Below are positions 45,088 to 53,690 of a stretch of DNA of 64,000 nt, in pieces (the first letter of the stretch is position 1; every line of letters begins with the position of its first letter). The translations under genes were made by a program, and so were the position numbers. Source of the stretch: CAZAPG01 sp964486935 (GTDB taxonomy: Bacteria; Chloroflexota; Anaerolineae; 4572-78; J111); assembly GCA_964486935.1 (NCBI GenBank), contig CAZAPG010000014.1, positions 1 through 64,000 on the forward strand, in the 5' to 3' direction. Under the pieces are notes generated by a model, which saw only the letters and a program-made list of their open reading frames with translations, had not been told where the DNA came from and searched no databases.

Positions 45088-46035
45088 ATGCACATTCTTA
45101 TCACCGGTGGTACCGGCACTATTGGTCGTAGATTGGTAGAACACGCTATTGGCAGCGGTCATGTGGTTACGGTTGTCAGCCGTCAGCCTTATAAGCCGGC
45201 CTCTTTGCCGGCCAAAATAAGGTTTGCTCAATGGGATGGCAAGACTGCCAGGGGCTGGGGGCATCTGCTGGAGAATGTTGATGCCGTGGTGAACCTGGCC
45301 GGGGCCGGCCTGGCCAATGCGCGCTGGTCTAAAGAGCGCAAACAGTTACTCATTGATAGTCGAGTTCAGGCCGGCCAGGCTGTGGTTGAAGCCATTCGGG
45401 CGGCTGAAAATAAACCCAGGGTATTAATTCAGGCGTCGGCGGTGGGGTATTACGGGGTAAGACAGAGCGGAGCCATTACCGAATCTGCCGCAGCCGGTGA
45501 TGATTACCTGGCCAGCGTTTGCCAGCAGTGGGAAGCGTCAACCCAGGCCGTGGAAGAAATGGACGTGCGGCGGGTGGTCATTCGCAGCGGGGTGGTGCTG
45601 GATAGCAGAGGCGGCGCCTTGCCCAAAATGCTTTTGCCGTTTCGTATGTTTGCCGGAGGGCCAATTGGCAGTGGCCGGCAGTGGGTCTCGTGGATACACC
45701 ATTACGATGAAACGGGCGCTATCCTGTTCCTCATTGGGCAAGACTCGGTTAGCGGGGCAGTCAACTTAACCGCGCCAAATCCGGTTCCCAACAAAGTGCT
45801 GGCCAAAGCCATTGGCAAAGCGATGAAACGCCCGGCCTTTGTGCCGACGCCGGGGTTTGTGTTAAAAGTGGTGTTTGGCGAGATGTCAACCGTGTTGCTG
45901 GATGGTCAACAGGCGCTGCCGGGCCGGCTGGATGGCCTGGGGTATCAGTTCAGGTTTGCCAGGGTTGAAGAGGCGATGATGGACCTGCTGCGGGAGCCGA
46001 TGGTTCAGTTACAAACGCAATACCGGGGCATCTGA
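45088..46035 (+). CDS. TIGR01777 family NAD(P)-binding epimerase
   Basis: 315-residue short-chain dehydrogenase/reductase (YfcH/SULA-like). N-terminal GGTGTIGRRLVE nucleotide loop, VVNLAGAGLANARWSKERKQ, catalytic-type SAVGYYG, RSGVVLDSRGGALPKML and the C-terminal DUF1731-like PAFVPTPGFVLKVVFGEMSTVLLDGQQALP. Substrate unknown. Strong promoter and AAGGAG site; a hairpin terminator follows. Confidence 0.92.
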   Translation: MHILITGGTGTIGRRLVEHAIGSGHVVTVVSRQPYKPASLPAKIRFAQWDGKTARGWGHLLENVDAVVNLAGAGLANARWSKERKQLLIDSRVQAGQAVVEAIRAAENKPRVLIQASAVGYYGVRQSGAITESAAAGDDYLASVCQQWEASTQAVEEMDVRRVVIRSGVVLDSRGGALPKMLLPFRMFAGGPIGSGRQWVSWIHHYDETGAILFLIGQDSVSGAVNLTAPNPVPNKVLAKAIGKAMKRPAFVPTPGFVLKVVFGEMSTVLLDGQQALPGRLDGLGYQFRFARVEEAMMDLLREPMVQLQTQYRGI

Positions 46036-46044
46036 ACCAATTGC

Positions 46045-46080
46045 AGGAGTCCCAAAGCGTACTCTGGGACTCCTTTCATT
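46045..46080 (+). terminator. Hairpin terminator, copy 1 of a dispersed repeat
   Basis: AGGAGTCCCA / TGGGACTCCT (46045-46054, 46065-46074), then TTTCATTTT. It ends the epimerase gene but also belongs to a repeat family with copies at 47219 and 53646. Confidence 0.7.
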
Positions 46081-46091
46081 TTCCATCCTCT

Positions 46092-47192
46092 TCAATCCCC
46101 CAAACAGATACCCAACCCCCGGGCGGTTTGCACCAAATCGCCGTTGTAGGGCACATATTTTTGCCGGGCCACAACCTTCCAAATTTCTATCGCCTCGATG
46201 GAGGTGCCCCTTAATGAAACCAGCGTGCCGGTGCGCCCCTGGGCCAGCAAATGGACGGCCTCGCTGCCAAAGCGGGTACACAGCACCCGGTCAGAGGCGG
46301 TGGGCGAACCGCCCCGCTGCAGGTGTCCCAGCACTACTTCCCGCACATCGTGGTTACATTTGCCATCGAGTTGCCTGACCAGCCATTTGGCAACGCCGCC
46401 CAGCCGCAGCATACCGCCCGCTTCGACCCCGTCCCGGTAAATCGCTTCGCCGCCCACGGGTTTAGCCCCTTCGGCCACTACAATCAGGGTGAATTTTGCG
46501 CCAAAGCTGTCGCGCCAGGCTATTTGCTTGAGTATCGGGTCGATGCTAAAGGGAATCTCTGGAATTAGAATAACGTGCGCCCCCGAACCGATGCCGGCAT
46601 ACAGGGCAATCCAGCCGGTATCGCGCCCCATCACCTCGATGACCATGACCCGATTGTGGCTGGAGGCGGTGGTGCGTAGTTTGTCGATGGCATCGGTGGC
46701 GGTGGTCAGGGCCGTATCAAAGCCAAAGGTGTAATCGGTGCCCAGCAGGTCGTTATCAATGGTTTTGGGCACGCTGACAATGGGGATGCCCCGTTTCTCC
46801 AGCTCGTGAGCAATCCGCAAGGTGCCATCGCCGCCAATGGCCACCAGGCCATCAACTTTGTACTGTTTGCAAAAATCAATCGCCTGACTGGCGACGCCGG
46901 GGTCCTTCAACTCTTCCGGCCGCTCCTCGGAAAAGATAAAGTGCCCCCGATTGGTGGTGCCCAAAATGGTACCGCCCTGTTGCAAAATACCAATCACATC
47001 CTGCAAAGCCAGCGGGGTAATCGACGCGCCGGTTTCATCCAGTAGACCTTCAAAGCCGTCGTTAATGCCCACCACTTCCCAGCCGTATTGCCGGGTAGCG
47101 GTAATAACAACCGCCCGAATCACCGCGTTCAGGCCGGGCGCATCGCCGCCGCTGGTCAGAACGCCAATTTTTTTAATCTTTTTGGTTGCCAT
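46092..47192 (-). CDS. pfkA: 6-phosphofructokinase, ATP/PPi type unresolved
   Basis: Phosphorylates fructose 6-phosphate in glycolysis. 366 residues, longer than the ~320 of E. coli PfkA. Start MATKKIKKIGVLTSGG chosen for GGGAGGAGAG upstream; the frame is open 58 codons more without coding character. Donor-site residues are mixed: IGGDGTL has Gly123 (ATP-type, E. coli Gly104) but PKTIDND has Lys143 (PPi-type, E. coli Gly124). This matches the actinobacterial-style long group, where either donor has been found. Other motifs: MGRDTGWIA, PEIPFSID, GHLQRGGSPTASDR. Confidence 0.93.
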   Translation of the reverse strand: MATKKIKKIGVLTSGGDAPGLNAVIRAVVITATRQYGWEVVGINDGFEGLLDETGASITPLALQDVIGILQQGGTILGTTNRGHFIFSEERPEELKDPGVASQAIDFCKQYKVDGLVAIGGDGTLRIAHELEKRGIPIVSVPKTIDNDLLGTDYTFGFDTALTTATDAIDKLRTTASSHNRVMVIEVMGRDTGWIALYAGIGSGAHVILIPEIPFSIDPILKQIAWRDSFGAKFTLIVVAEGAKPVGGEAIYRDGVEAGGMLRLGGVAKWLVRQLDGKCNHDVREVVLGHLQRGGSPTASDRVLCTRFGSEAVHLLAQGRTGTLVSLRGTSIEAIEIWKVVARQKYVPYNGDLVQTARGLGICLGD

Positions 47193-47218
47193 CTGCTCTC
47201 CTCCCTTAAAAATAGGTT

Positions 47219-47257
47219 CAGGAGTGCCAAAGCAACGCTTTGGCGCTCCTTTTTTCA
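47219..47257 (+). repeat. Hairpin repeat, copy 2
   Basis: AGGAGTGCCAAAGC / GCTTTGGCGCTCCT (one mismatch) followed by TTTTTCATT. It lies in the 5' leader of pfkA, opposite strand, with no plus-strand gene ending before it. The bases 47258-47492 behind it contain no gene I can support; they hold short direct repeats ACTCCC-n-TGAAAATA (about 47287 and 47395) and GCGACC-type words. Confidence 0.6.
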
Positions 47258-47492
47258 TTCTCGGCGCTGCGCCGCAGGCTCGGTCACACTCCCTTGAAAA
47301 TACGACCGCCGACCGCCGAAAAAAGATTATGCGACCTTGCGACCTGCGACTTTGCTCCATTTTCACTTGCTGCCGAAGGCATCAGGGCCTGTCCAACTCC
47401 CGTGAAAATAGCGTTTAGGAGTCAAAAACTATAGTCGGTGGTCACGAGTCAGGAAAAAAATCATAGCGGTGTCCGTTAGCAGGCGGGCAAAA

Positions 47493-48932
47493 TTAAACTT
47501 CCCGGCCCAGCAGCGCCTCTTCAAACGGAAACTGCGAGAGCAGTTCAATGCCTGTTTCTGTCACCAAAATCTGCTCTTCCAGCTTTACTCCTTCGTTGGG
47601 GTCGTCGGCTTCACCCTCGGCGCCAATGTAGCTTTCAATACAAAGGGTCATATTGGGTTCAATTATGCCGTCGTAGCCTTCGGCAAAATCTATTTTGTGC
47701 ATAATGTAGGGGTACTCGCCGGTCATCCCCACCCCGTGCGCCAGCACAAAATAACGATTTTTAACATATGGCTCCGGTATCACCCACGCTTTTTCGGCCA
47801 CCTCTCTAAAAGACATCCCCGGTTTGATAATTTCCATATTGCGATGAACCTGCTCGTAGGCCAGCCGGTAGAGTTTGCGCTGCTCGTCGCCGGGCCGGCC
47901 CGCGCCGCAGAAGAAGGTGCGCGAGAAGTCGGCATAATAACCAAACGGCCCCACCACATCGGTATCCAGCGCCACCAAATCCGATGGCTCAATCACCCGT
48001 GGTCCGGTCTCTTGAAACCAGGGATTGGTGCGCGGCCCGGAACTGAGCAACCGGGTCTCGATGTAGTCGGCGTTGTTGGCAATAACCGCCTGGTGCAACA
48101 CGGACCACAACTCATTCTCGGTCATACCGGGCCGCAGCGCCTCCCGCATCCCCCGGACGCCGGCCTCGACAACCCGCAGCGACCAGCGAATACACTCAAT
48201 TTCATCCGGCGTTTTGATGGCGCGGGCGCGCTCAACCGGTTCCTGGGCATCGACCACTTCAAAGCCCTGGGCGGTTAGCGCCGCCGCCGCCGCGCTGTTG
48301 ACCCGCTCCAGCCCCAACCGGCGCTGGTCGCCGGCGTATTGGCGCATCAAATCGCCAATTTGCAGCGCCCACTGCTGCGCCCGTTCGTACACCCGTGGCC
48401 CGGAAGCCGCGTAAGAAACGGTGATAACCGGCCTGATTTCGGCGATGGTTTCCAGCTTTTCGGCCAGATGGTAGCAGCCCTCAAACTCAAACAAAATAAC
48501 CGGCCCTTCCAGTGGCAAAAATATATAACGGGCCGGATTGCGCGACATAAAGACCTGCATATTCCGCGAGCCGGTGGCGTAGCGAATATTAACCGGGTCG
48601 ACCAAAATGCAGGCGGCAATCTCTCGGCGTTGCATCTCTTCTCGCAGCCGCGCCAGCCGGCCCAGCCGCAGCCGCGCTTCGTCAACTTTGGGCGGCGTCA
48701 GCCGGTCGAACAGGCCGGGCAGCAGGTGTCTGGCTTGATCTTGCAGGTTGGGAATTTGCCCCGGCCGGCGCGGCGCGGGCGGCGGGGGTTGCTCGACCAG
48801 TTGCAGGCCAAGTTTTTGGGCCGCCTCGCGGGCTTCAGCCGTCAAGACCATATCGTTGTTGAGCGGCAGCACGGTGATGCCGTTGGCGGCCATATCTTCA
48901 ATATCGCGTTTGGTCAAAAAAGTTTTAGACAC
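47493..48932 (-). CDS. DddP-like M24 metalloenzyme (first copy)
   Basis: 479 residues, pita-bread M24 fold with a ~90-residue N-terminal extension. Text such as DPVNIRYATGSRNMQVF, ETRLLSSGPRTNPWFQETGPRVI and DTDVVGPFGYYADFSRTFFCG is much closer to the DMSP lyase DddP than to Xaa-Pro peptidases as I remember them. Metal ligands Asp323, Asp325, Asp335, His399 and later Glu residues are spaced exactly as DddP Asp295, 297, 307, His371. The position of the proposed DddP catalytic base (Asp377) is Gly405 here, so lyase activity is doubtful. Last gene of an operon with an MttB homologue 32 bp upstream. Confidence 0.85.
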   Translation of the reverse strand: MSKTFLTKRDIEDMAANGITVLPLNNDMVLTAEAREAAQKLGLQLVEQPPPPAPRRPGQIPNLQDQARHLLPGLFDRLTPPKVDEARLRLGRLARLREEMQRREIAACILVDPVNIRYATGSRNMQVFMSRNPARYIFLPLEGPVILFEFEGCYHLAEKLETIAEIRPVITVSYAASGPRVYERAQQWALQIGDLMRQYAGDQRRLGLERVNSAAAAALTAQGFEVVDAQEPVERARAIKTPDEIECIRWSLRVVEAGVRGMREALRPGMTENELWSVLHQAVIANNADYIETRLLSSGPRTNPWFQETGPRVIEPSDLVALDTDVVGPFGYYADFSRTFFCGAGRPGDEQRKLYRLAYEQVHRNMEIIKPGMSFREVAEKAWVIPEPYVKNRYFVLAHGVGMTGEYPYIMHKIDFAEGYDGIIEPNMTLCIESYIGAEGEADDPNEGVKLEEQILVTETGIELLSQFPFEEALLGREV

Positions 48933-48964
48933 GGTTTATCCGCCTTTGTAACTTGCCTGGTTAT

Positions 48965-50497
48965 TTAGTCATACAAATTTTTGCCCTCGAGTTCTCGCTC
49001 CCGCCGCTCAACGTATTCTTGCAGCGCCTCGTTGATGGCCGGGTCGAGCGGCGGCGGCCGGTATTGGGCCAGCAACTCTTTGTAGAGCGCGTGGGCGCGG
49101 CGAGCGGCGTCGGGCGCGCCGGCCTCGCGCCAGCTTTCAAAGCCCAGCCGGGCGCTGATAAAGGGCTGGTAAAACTCGCTGCGGTAGCGGGCCTGGGTGT
49201 GCGGCGTGCCAAAATGGTGGCCGCCCGGCCCCACCTGGGCAATCATCTCCAGCGCCAGCGAGTCTTCATCCAGGGTAAAACCGCCCAGCAAATGGTAAAA
49301 CATTGCCAGCAATTCGCAATCAATGATGAACTTCTCAAACGAGGCCGTTAGCCCGCCTTCCAGCCAGCCCACGGCGTGCATCAGCAAATTGGTGTGCGAC
49401 ATCACCGCCGGCCAGAGCGTCCACATGGTTTCGTAAGCGGCCTGGGCGTCGGGCAGGTTGGCGCTGGTTAAACTGCCGCTGCCGCGATAGGGCAGGCCGT
49501 AGCGCCGGGCCAACTGCGCCCCCACGCTCAAGGCCCAGGCCCCCTCCGGCGTGCCAAAGGCGGGACTGCCGCTTTTCATATCAACATTGGTGGTAAAGCC
49601 GCCGTAGACCACCGGCGCGCCGGGTCTGACCAGTTGGGTCAGCGCCACCCCCGCCAGCGCCTCGGCGTTTTGCTGGGCCAGCGCCGAGGCAACGGTAATG
49701 GGACTCATCGCCCCGGCCAGAATAAAAGGGGTGATAAAGCAGACCTGCCCGGCGCGGGCGTAGCTAATCAACCCGCCCAGCATCCGGGCATCGTAGCGCA
49801 GCGGGCTGTTGACGTTAATCACATCGCCGATGACCGGCCCGCCGGCGGTCAGGTCGCCAAAGACGATTTCGGCCATTTTCAGGCTGTCGGCGGTAATTTC
49901 TCGCCCGTGGGCGGCTTCCATCACCGCCTTGTCGGTCAGCACCAGGGCCGATTGCAATCGCCGCAGGTGGCGCGCCGAGACCGGCACATCCTGGGCCGTC
50001 ACCTGCTCCCAGGCGGCAAAATGGAGCGCATTACACATCTGCGACAGTTTGAGAAAGTTTTCGTAATCGACAGTGTTGCCGGGGCGACGCCCTTTTTCCA
50101 GGTCGGTGGCGTAGGCCATCCCCCCGCAGGGGCCAAAGGTGATAGCGTTTTCTCCGACCAGCACGCTGCGCTCCGGGTTGCGCGCCCGCCAGGTAAATGA
50201 GCGGGGCGCTTTGCCCACGGCTTCCATCAACAGCCCGCGCTCAATCCAGACGTGCTGGCCCTGAAAGTCCACTTTGGCCCCGGCCCTGTGCCAGATATCC
50301 AGCGCCTCGGCATCCAAAAAATCAAGGCCGACCTCCTCCAAAATCCGCAGCGAGGCGTCGTGAAGCTGCTCAACCTGCTCCGCCGAAATGAACTCCAGCG
50401 GCGGCAGCGGGTGGCGCAACTGACGGAAAGGCATAGTCAGCAGGGGCGATTGGGTGCGTTGCCGGCGATGGATAGCGCGCCGGTTGGCTCTGGTCAT
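48965..50497 (-). CDS. MttB-family (non-pyrrolysine) methyltransferase
   Basis: 510 residues, trimethylamine methyltransferase superfamily, TIM barrel. Family text: LRILEEVGLDFLD, FGPCGGMAYATDLEKGRRPG, INVNSPLRYDARML, FITPFILAGAMSPIT, VVYGGFTTNVDMKSGSPAFGTPE, MSHTNLLMHAVGWLEGGL. No in-frame amber codon, so it belongs to the MtgB-like branch that demethylates quaternary amines such as glycine betaine, carnitine or proline betaine by methyl transfer to a corrinoid protein. No corrinoid protein or MtgA partner is nearby, which leaves the acceptor open. In operon: 18 bp after the flavoprotein gene. Confidence 0.9.
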   Translation of the reverse strand: MTRANRRAIHRRQRTQSPLLTMPFRQLRHPLPPLEFISAEQVEQLHDASLRILEEVGLDFLDAEALDIWHRAGAKVDFQGQHVWIERGLLMEAVGKAPRSFTWRARNPERSVLVGENAITFGPCGGMAYATDLEKGRRPGNTVDYENFLKLSQMCNALHFAAWEQVTAQDVPVSARHLRRLQSALVLTDKAVMEAAHGREITADSLKMAEIVFGDLTAGGPVIGDVINVNSPLRYDARMLGGLISYARAGQVCFITPFILAGAMSPITVASALAQQNAEALAGVALTQLVRPGAPVVYGGFTTNVDMKSGSPAFGTPEGAWALSVGAQLARRYGLPYRGSGSLTSANLPDAQAAYETMWTLWPAVMSHTNLLMHAVGWLEGGLTASFEKFIIDCELLAMFYHLLGGFTLDEDSLALEMIAQVGPGGHHFGTPHTQARYRSEFYQPFISARLGFESWREAGAPDAARRAHALYKELLAQYRPPPLDPAINEALQEYVERRERELEGKNLYD

Positions 50498-50515
50498 CGG
50501 CGGGTTGTTTCCTTT

Positions 50516-51682
50516 TTACATCATAAAACTCTTGACCGGATTCTCTTCCAGCAAAATGGGCCGGTTGCTGCGAAACGGCTCGATGTTGCTGGCTGTGGTT
50601 CCATCAATCGCCAGCTCGCTGAGGATTTTGCCGATGAGCGAGGCAAACTTGAAGGCGTGCCCCGCGCCGATTGCCACGGCCACGTTGGGCTGCGCCGGCA
50701 GCGTGTCGATGACAAAATCCCGGTCGGGCGGCATGGTGTAGAGGCAGGTTTTGGTGTAGATAACCGGACCAAGCGCCGTGGGCAGGTATTGCCCCACAAA
50801 ATTTTCGACGCGCCGGAAGGCGTCCGGGTCCGGCTCAAAGGTGCGGGTGTCGGCGGTTACTTCCCGGCCGCCGGCGTCCTGGGCTACTTTGGTTCCCGCC
50901 TCGCCGTAGACCGGGAAGCCGTAAAAACACGGCTCGTCCATCCAAATCCAGATGGGAAAGCGCTCCGGGCTGAAATTGACCAGATGCCGCGTGGCAAAGT
51001 ACGTCACCTGCTCCTGGGTAATGGTCAGCGGCAGTTTGAGGCCAAAGTGGGCCAGCGCCCGGTTTGACCAGGCTCCGGCGGCGATGATCAGCTTTTCGGC
51101 GTGGTAGGTTATCCCGCCGGCCGTCACCTCAAATTCGTCACGGTTGGCGTGGATAGCGGTGATGGGCGCGTTGTCTCGCAGGGTTGCGCCATATTCGCGG
51201 GCCAGCCGCTGGTGGGCAGCGTTGCATTTGGCCGCCGGCGCAATGCCGCTTTCGGCCTGATACAGCCCCACAATGTCATCGGTCAGGTTAAACTGCGGCC
51301 AGCGGCGCATAATTTCCGGGGCGTCCAGCATTTCAAAGGGGATGCCGCAGCTTTGCAGGCTGCCGGTGTAATCGGCCATTGGGATGACGGCGTCGGGCGG
51401 CCACAAATCCAGCCCGCCGGTTTTGATGATGAGTTTTTCTTGCGCGTCGCTTTCCAGCGCGGCCCAGGCGGCGTAAGCCTGTTTGGCCAGTTCCACGTAT
51501 GCCGGCGTGTGGTACGATAGCCGGATGATGCGCGAGTGGTCCTGCGACCCGCCGCGAGTGTGGCCCAGCTCAAACTGCTCCAGCCCCAGCACCTCGCTGC
51601 CGGCGTGTCGCGCCAACCAGTAGACCGCGCCGCTGCCGATACCGCCCAATCCCAAAATGATATATTTGTAACTGTGTCTCAT
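50516..51682 (-). CDS. Monomeric sarcosine oxidase-like FAD enzyme
   Basis: 388 residues, SoxA/SolA (MSOX/MTOX) family, oxidising secondary N-methyl amines. FAD loop YIILGLGGIGSGAVYWLAR; SRIIR after GGSQDH; covalent-flavin Cys313 in YTKTCLYTMPPDRDFVID; oxygen-activating Lys265 in GTKVAQD; C-terminal GAGHAFKFASLIGK with the carboxylate-binding Lys. MSOX His269, which lines the substrate pocket, is Asp269 here, so the substrate may differ from sarcosine. Lies between the AOR and MttB genes with gaps of 29 and 18 bp. Confidence 0.9.
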   Translation of the reverse strand: MRHSYKYIILGLGGIGSGAVYWLARHAGSEVLGLEQFELGHTRGGSQDHSRIIRLSYHTPAYVELAKQAYAAWAALESDAQEKLIIKTGGLDLWPPDAVIPMADYTGSLQSCGIPFEMLDAPEIMRRWPQFNLTDDIVGLYQAESGIAPAAKCNAAHQRLAREYGATLRDNAPITAIHANRDEFEVTAGGITYHAEKLIIAAGAWSNRALAHFGLKLPLTITQEQVTYFATRHLVNFSPERFPIWIWMDEPCFYGFPVYGEAGTKVAQDAGGREVTADTRTFEPDPDAFRRVENFVGQYLPTALGPVIYTKTCLYTMPPDRDFVIDTLPAQPNVAVAIGAGHAFKFASLIGKILSELAIDGTTASNIEPFRSNRPILLEENPVKSFMM

Positions 51683-51711
51683 ATTTGTTGTTTACACCGG
51701 TTTTCATTCAT

Positions 51712-53616
51712 CTATTTTGGGCTGGCTACCTTCTCAAGCAGGCCGGTCAGGCCAAGCTCTTTCAGACACGCCTCCTGCGGCACGCCGCTGTCGGGGTCCC
51801 ACTGCATCAGCTCGTAGTAGCGGCGTTTGGCCCAGGCAAAGGCTTCGTCGGTAATTTCAATGCCGGCCAGCGGCCCTTTCTCAAAGGCTTTGCGGACGCG
51901 TTTGGGCAGCCTGTCGTCATCGGCGGTAAAGCCCTCGCGCAGGTTGAACAGCCGCGAGAGCGTTTGCGCCCGCGCGCCCACGGCCAGAATATCGTGGATG
52001 CCGTACGGCACCCCGGTTACGCCGGAGAGGGCCTCGGCCAGATGCTGGTAGCTGTAGGGGTAAAAGTGGCAGTTGATGGCGCAATCCTGAAAATGCATCC
52101 AGTTGACTTCGTGAACAAAGATTTGCAGCTTGTCCTCATCCAGCGATTTGGGGTTGAGCGGCCCGATATCCCGCTTCAGGGCGCTGTTGACCCGCTTTAG
52201 CCCCTCGCCTTCGCTGGCAAAGTCGGTGTCGTGCATATTCATCATATGGTCCGCGCCCACAGGGGCCACGGCGTAGCCCAGCCCCATGGCGTGTTTGAGG
52301 CGCGGCTCGTGCATGGGCAATTCCTGGCCTTTGATGGTCAGGTTGAAGGGTTCGGCTGACGGGCCAAAGCGTTGGCTCATACGGGCCACGCCCTCGGCCA
52401 GCACGTCGCCAAAGCCTTCCCGACGGGCGATCATTTCAACCGCCCGCACCAGCAGGTTGGCATCCCCCCAGCGAAATCCCAGCCCGCCGGTCTCGCGGGT
52501 GGTGATGATGCCCTGCTCAAAGCACTCCATGGCAAAGGCAATTGACGCGCCGGTAGAGATGGCGTCCAGCCCGTAGGCGTTGGCCAGCTCATTGGCTTTG
52601 GAAACAGCCAGATTGTCCTCGACGCCGCAGTTGGGGCCAAAAGCGGCCATGGCCTCGTACTCCGGCCCGCCGTAGGCCGGGTCGAGCTTTTGGTAGGGGT
52701 TGTCGCTGTCGTGCTCAAATACCTGCTTGCAGGTGATGGGGCAGGCCTGGCAGGTGTCGCGCTCTTTCAGAAACATCTCGTAGTTGCGCTCGCCGCTGAG
52801 CAGTTCGGGGCGCTCAAAGACGGGCTGGCCGAAATTTTGGGTGGGCAGCGCGCCAAAATAGGCCCAGTTCATCAGCGAGTCCTGCGTGCCCCGACCAATG
52901 CCCGCCGTGGCCCAGGCCGCCAGTTCTTTGTAATTTGCGCCCAGCCATTTAGCCACGCCGGTGACTTGCTTGCGCTCCGCCACCGGAACCTGCATGGTGC
53001 CGCGTGCGGCCACGGCTTTGAGATTTTTTGACCCCATCAGCGCGCCCAGCCCGTTGCGCCCGGCGGCCCGGTTGATATCGTGCATAACGGCGGAGAAGAG
53101 CACCAGGTTTTCGCCGGCCGGGCCAATCTGGGCCACCCGGATACGCGGGTCGTTCAGTTCGGCCTGAATGGACTGCTGCGCCGGCGCGGTTTTTTGGCCC
53201 CACAAATGTTCTGCCGGGCGAATTTCGACCTCGCCGTTTTTAATCCACAGGTAGACCGGTTTTTCGGCCCGCCCGCGGATAACCAGCGCGTCAAAGCCGG
53301 CCCGCTTGAATTCGTGGCCCCACCAGCCGCCGGCCTCGGAACTGGCAATGGCTCCGGTCAGCGGTGATTTGCCGCCGACGCCGTGCCGGCCCGCGCCGGG
53401 CAGGTTGCTGCCCTGCATAACGCCGGGCGCAAAAATCAGCAAATTATCCGGGCTGAACGGGTCGGTGTTGGGGGGCAAATCGCGCAGCAGCAGGTAGGCT
53501 ACCAGCGCCCGCCCACCCACCAGCAGCCGGTAGAGGTCGTCGGGTGGGGTTTCAATGTGGGTTTTGTTTGTGGTTAAATCGACATGCAGAATTTTGCCGT
53601 GGGTTCCGCCAATCAT
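51712..53616 (-). CDS. aor: Tungsten-dependent aldehyde:ferredoxin oxidoreductase
   Basis: 634 residues, full AOR family length; oxidises aldehydes to acids with ferredoxin. Begins MIGGTHGKILHVDLTTNKT, after AGGAGC. Iron-sulphur Cys: C289xxC292xxxC296 (DTCQACPITCK) and C512 (FQDCAINC). Pterin-binding text GKSPLTGAIASSEAGG, RAAGRNGLGALMGSKNLKA and GPEYEAMAAFGPNCGV. The substrate is unknown; formaldehyde or another aldehyde from demethylation is a natural candidate given the neighbours. First gene of AOR-flavoprotein-MttB-M24. Confidence 0.94.
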   Translation of the reverse strand: MIGGTHGKILHVDLTTNKTHIETPPDDLYRLLVGGRALVAYLLLRDLPPNTDPFSPDNLLIFAPGVMQGSNLPGAGRHGVGGKSPLTGAIASSEAGGWWGHEFKRAGFDALVIRGRAEKPVYLWIKNGEVEIRPAEHLWGQKTAPAQQSIQAELNDPRIRVAQIGPAGENLVLFSAVMHDINRAAGRNGLGALMGSKNLKAVAARGTMQVPVAERKQVTGVAKWLGANYKELAAWATAGIGRGTQDSLMNWAYFGALPTQNFGQPVFERPELLSGERNYEMFLKERDTCQACPITCKQVFEHDSDNPYQKLDPAYGGPEYEAMAAFGPNCGVEDNLAVSKANELANAYGLDAISTGASIAFAMECFEQGIITTRETGGLGFRWGDANLLVRAVEMIARREGFGDVLAEGVARMSQRFGPSAEPFNLTIKGQELPMHEPRLKHAMGLGYAVAPVGADHMMNMHDTDFASEGEGLKRVNSALKRDIGPLNPKSLDEDKLQIFVHEVNWMHFQDCAINCHFYPYSYQHLAEALSGVTGVPYGIHDILAVGARAQTLSRLFNLREGFTADDDRLPKRVRKAFEKGPLAGIEITDEAFAWAKRRYYELMQWDPDSGVPQEACLKELGLTGLLEKVASPK

Positions 53617-53645
53617 TGGGGTTGCTCCTGTGAGAATAAGCGTGT

Positions 53646-53685
53646 GGGGCGTCAAAGTACACTTTGACACTCCGGGTTTTTCATT
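53646..53685 (+). repeat. Hairpin repeat, copy 3
   Basis: Core palindrome GTCAAAGTACACTTTGAC (53651-53668), outer GGGG/CTCC pairing, then GGTTTTTCATT. It lies between the methyltransferase stop and the AOR start, with its T-run facing the plus strand although no plus gene ends here. Confidence 0.55.
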
Positions 53686-53690
53686 GTGTT

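Noticed and set aside
47469..48278. Plus-strand frame of 269 residues
   Set aside because: Antisense of the M24 gene, whose product has clear family motifs.
48965..50497. Pyrrolysine-type MttB
   Set aside because: The frame reads through 510 codons with no in-frame amber codon, so it belongs to the non-pyrrolysine branch.
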